This document shows positions 63,352 to 64,000 of a DNA stretch of 64,000 nt, piece after piece; positions within the stretch are counted from its first letter, which is position 1, and each line of letters starts with the position of its first letter. The position numbers and the translations under genes were made by a program. Location of the stretch: contig NZ_CP045488.1 of the NCBI RefSeq assembly GCF_009392895.1, positions 2,480,001-2,544,000 on the forward strand, in the 5' to 3' direction. The notes beneath the pieces are model-generated. The model ran no database searches. It was not told the DNA's origin and saw only the letters and a list, made by a program, of their open reading frames with translations. This DNA is from Natronorubrum aibiense. Its GTDB lineage: Archaea; Halobacteriota; Halobacteria; Halobacteriales; Natrialbaceae.

Positions 63352-63840
63352 CTACTCGTCCCGTGGCTCATCGGTCGCAGCGGGTTCGATCGTTATCTCC
63401 GCCGTTCCGAACGGCTCGAGTGGCGCTTCGAACGTGGCTGTCAGTTCGGTATTCGGGAAGAACCCGATGATATGGGCGGTTTCGTCGCCGGTGTTCTCGA
63501 GCCCGTGCGGTTCCATCTTGGGGACGACGGCACACTGGCCCGCCTCGAGGGAAATCGTTTCGTCACCGACCGTCGCCTCGACCCGTCCCGAGGTCGCGAC
63601 GAGGAGTTCTTCGTTGCTATCCCGGTGGCTGGGAAGGTAGTTGCCGGGCTCGAGTTCGATACAGACGAGCATCGTCTCCGTCGCGCCGGCGTCGGTTCCG
63701 TTCGGCATCCCGGGCGTCAGCGGGAAGTACGCGCGCAACCGGGCGCGGTCGTCATCTACCTGAGATACGTCCATCCCCTCGAACTGGTCGAGGTCGACGG
63801 CTCGAGTTGCTTCTGGGTGCTTTTTCGATGTGGCTGCCAT
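63352..63840 (-). CDS. Cupin-domain protein
   Basis: 162 residues. Single cupin: LPSHRDSNEELLVATSGRVEATVGDETISLEAGQCAVVPKMEPHGLENTG. The His and Glu positions for metal are HRDSNEE and PHGLEN. It is convergent with the Lut gene, 58 bases apart. Substrate unknown. The right-hand 160 bases (63841-64000) hold its promoter and nothing else I can recognise. Confidence 0.75.
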   Translation of the reverse strand: MAATSKKHPEATRAVDLDQFEGMDVSQVDDDRARLRAYFPLTPGMPNGTDAGATETMLVCIELEPGNYLPSHRDSNEELLVATSGRVEATVGDETISLEAGQCAVVPKMEPHGLENTGDETAHIIGFFPNTELTATFEAPLEPFGTAEITIEPAATDEPRDE

Positions 63841-64000
63841 GATCGTTCACCGTAGTGATTACGGGCCGTCTCACGACGACGTGAAAAGTGCCGATTCTAT
63901 GGGGCGACCTGAATCACGTACTCCAACGCGCACTCGAATTATAATGGTTTTTCACGGCGCTGGGAGACACCGTCCCGGCGACAGGACGACGAGACCGGTC

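Noticed and set aside
1-64000. CRISPR arrays, tRNA or rRNA genes, intact insertion sequences
   Set aside because: No regularly spaced repeats, cloverleaf-like segments, rRNA cores or transposase genes were seen in the gaps.

Overview
The window comes from a halophilic archaeon of class Halobacteria. The evidence is high GC with codons ending in G or C, very acidic proteins, Tat signals next to lipoboxes, TATA boxes 24-32 bases ahead of leaderless starts, an archaeosortase, a GGGP-synthase-like protein, an Orc1/Cdc6 initiator and several haloarchaeal zinc-finger microproteins. A placement in Natrialbales is plausible but not shown. I see no rRNA, tRNA, CRISPR array or intact insertion sequence.

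1-8 kb: a replication origin and its surroundings. An aldehyde dehydrogenase (cut by the left edge) and a glutamate dehydrogenase diverge around a perfect inverted repeat. Next come orc1/cdc6 (minus strand) and about 1.1 kb without genes. That stretch carries inverted origin recognition boxes (ORBs) around an AT-rich core, plus a second repeat family. On the far side lie a CitE-type lyase and a second glutamate dehydrogenase, so two gdh paralogues bracket the origin.

8-36 kb: mostly housekeeping and envelope genes. These are a DUF2062 protein, a Tat lipoprotein, acyl-CoA dehydrogenase, membrane proteins, a RIO-like kinase, a PRC-barrel-like protein that may be frameshifted, an aldehyde dehydrogenase, a GlmU-like sugar-1-phosphate nucleotidyltransferase, two YdjM-type membrane proteins, a ZIP transporter, a GpgS-like glycosyltransferase, a Nudix hydrolase, DUF502, a flavin oxidoreductase, Hsp20, a radical SAM protein, a TRAM protein, an AI-2E-type permease, a GGGP-synthase-like protein, a YkgJ protein, an MBL hydrolase, a methyltransferase, GT2 and an enoyl-CoA hydratase.

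36-51 kb: archaeosortase A with a metallophosphoesterase, a cupin, a flavin amine-oxidase-like protein, and a two-gene Tat-exported GMC dehydrogenase. The GMC subunit has a four-cysteine cluster and no signal of its own. A hotdog thioesterase and a complete Liv-type ABC importer follow (livK-H-M-G-F, minus strand), then gatB. A small zinc-finger gene is hidden between livK and gatB.

51-64 kb: a lactate locus. On the minus strand are lactate permease and a 1023-residue FAD/Fe-S dehydrogenase. On the plus strand are a winged-helix regulator with repeated operator-like sites, an Nramp-like transporter lacking the metal motif, two unknown coupled genes, LutC, and a LutB-like protein fused to a LutA-like CCG domain. 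Together these could import lactate, oxidise it and pass electrons to the respiratory chain.
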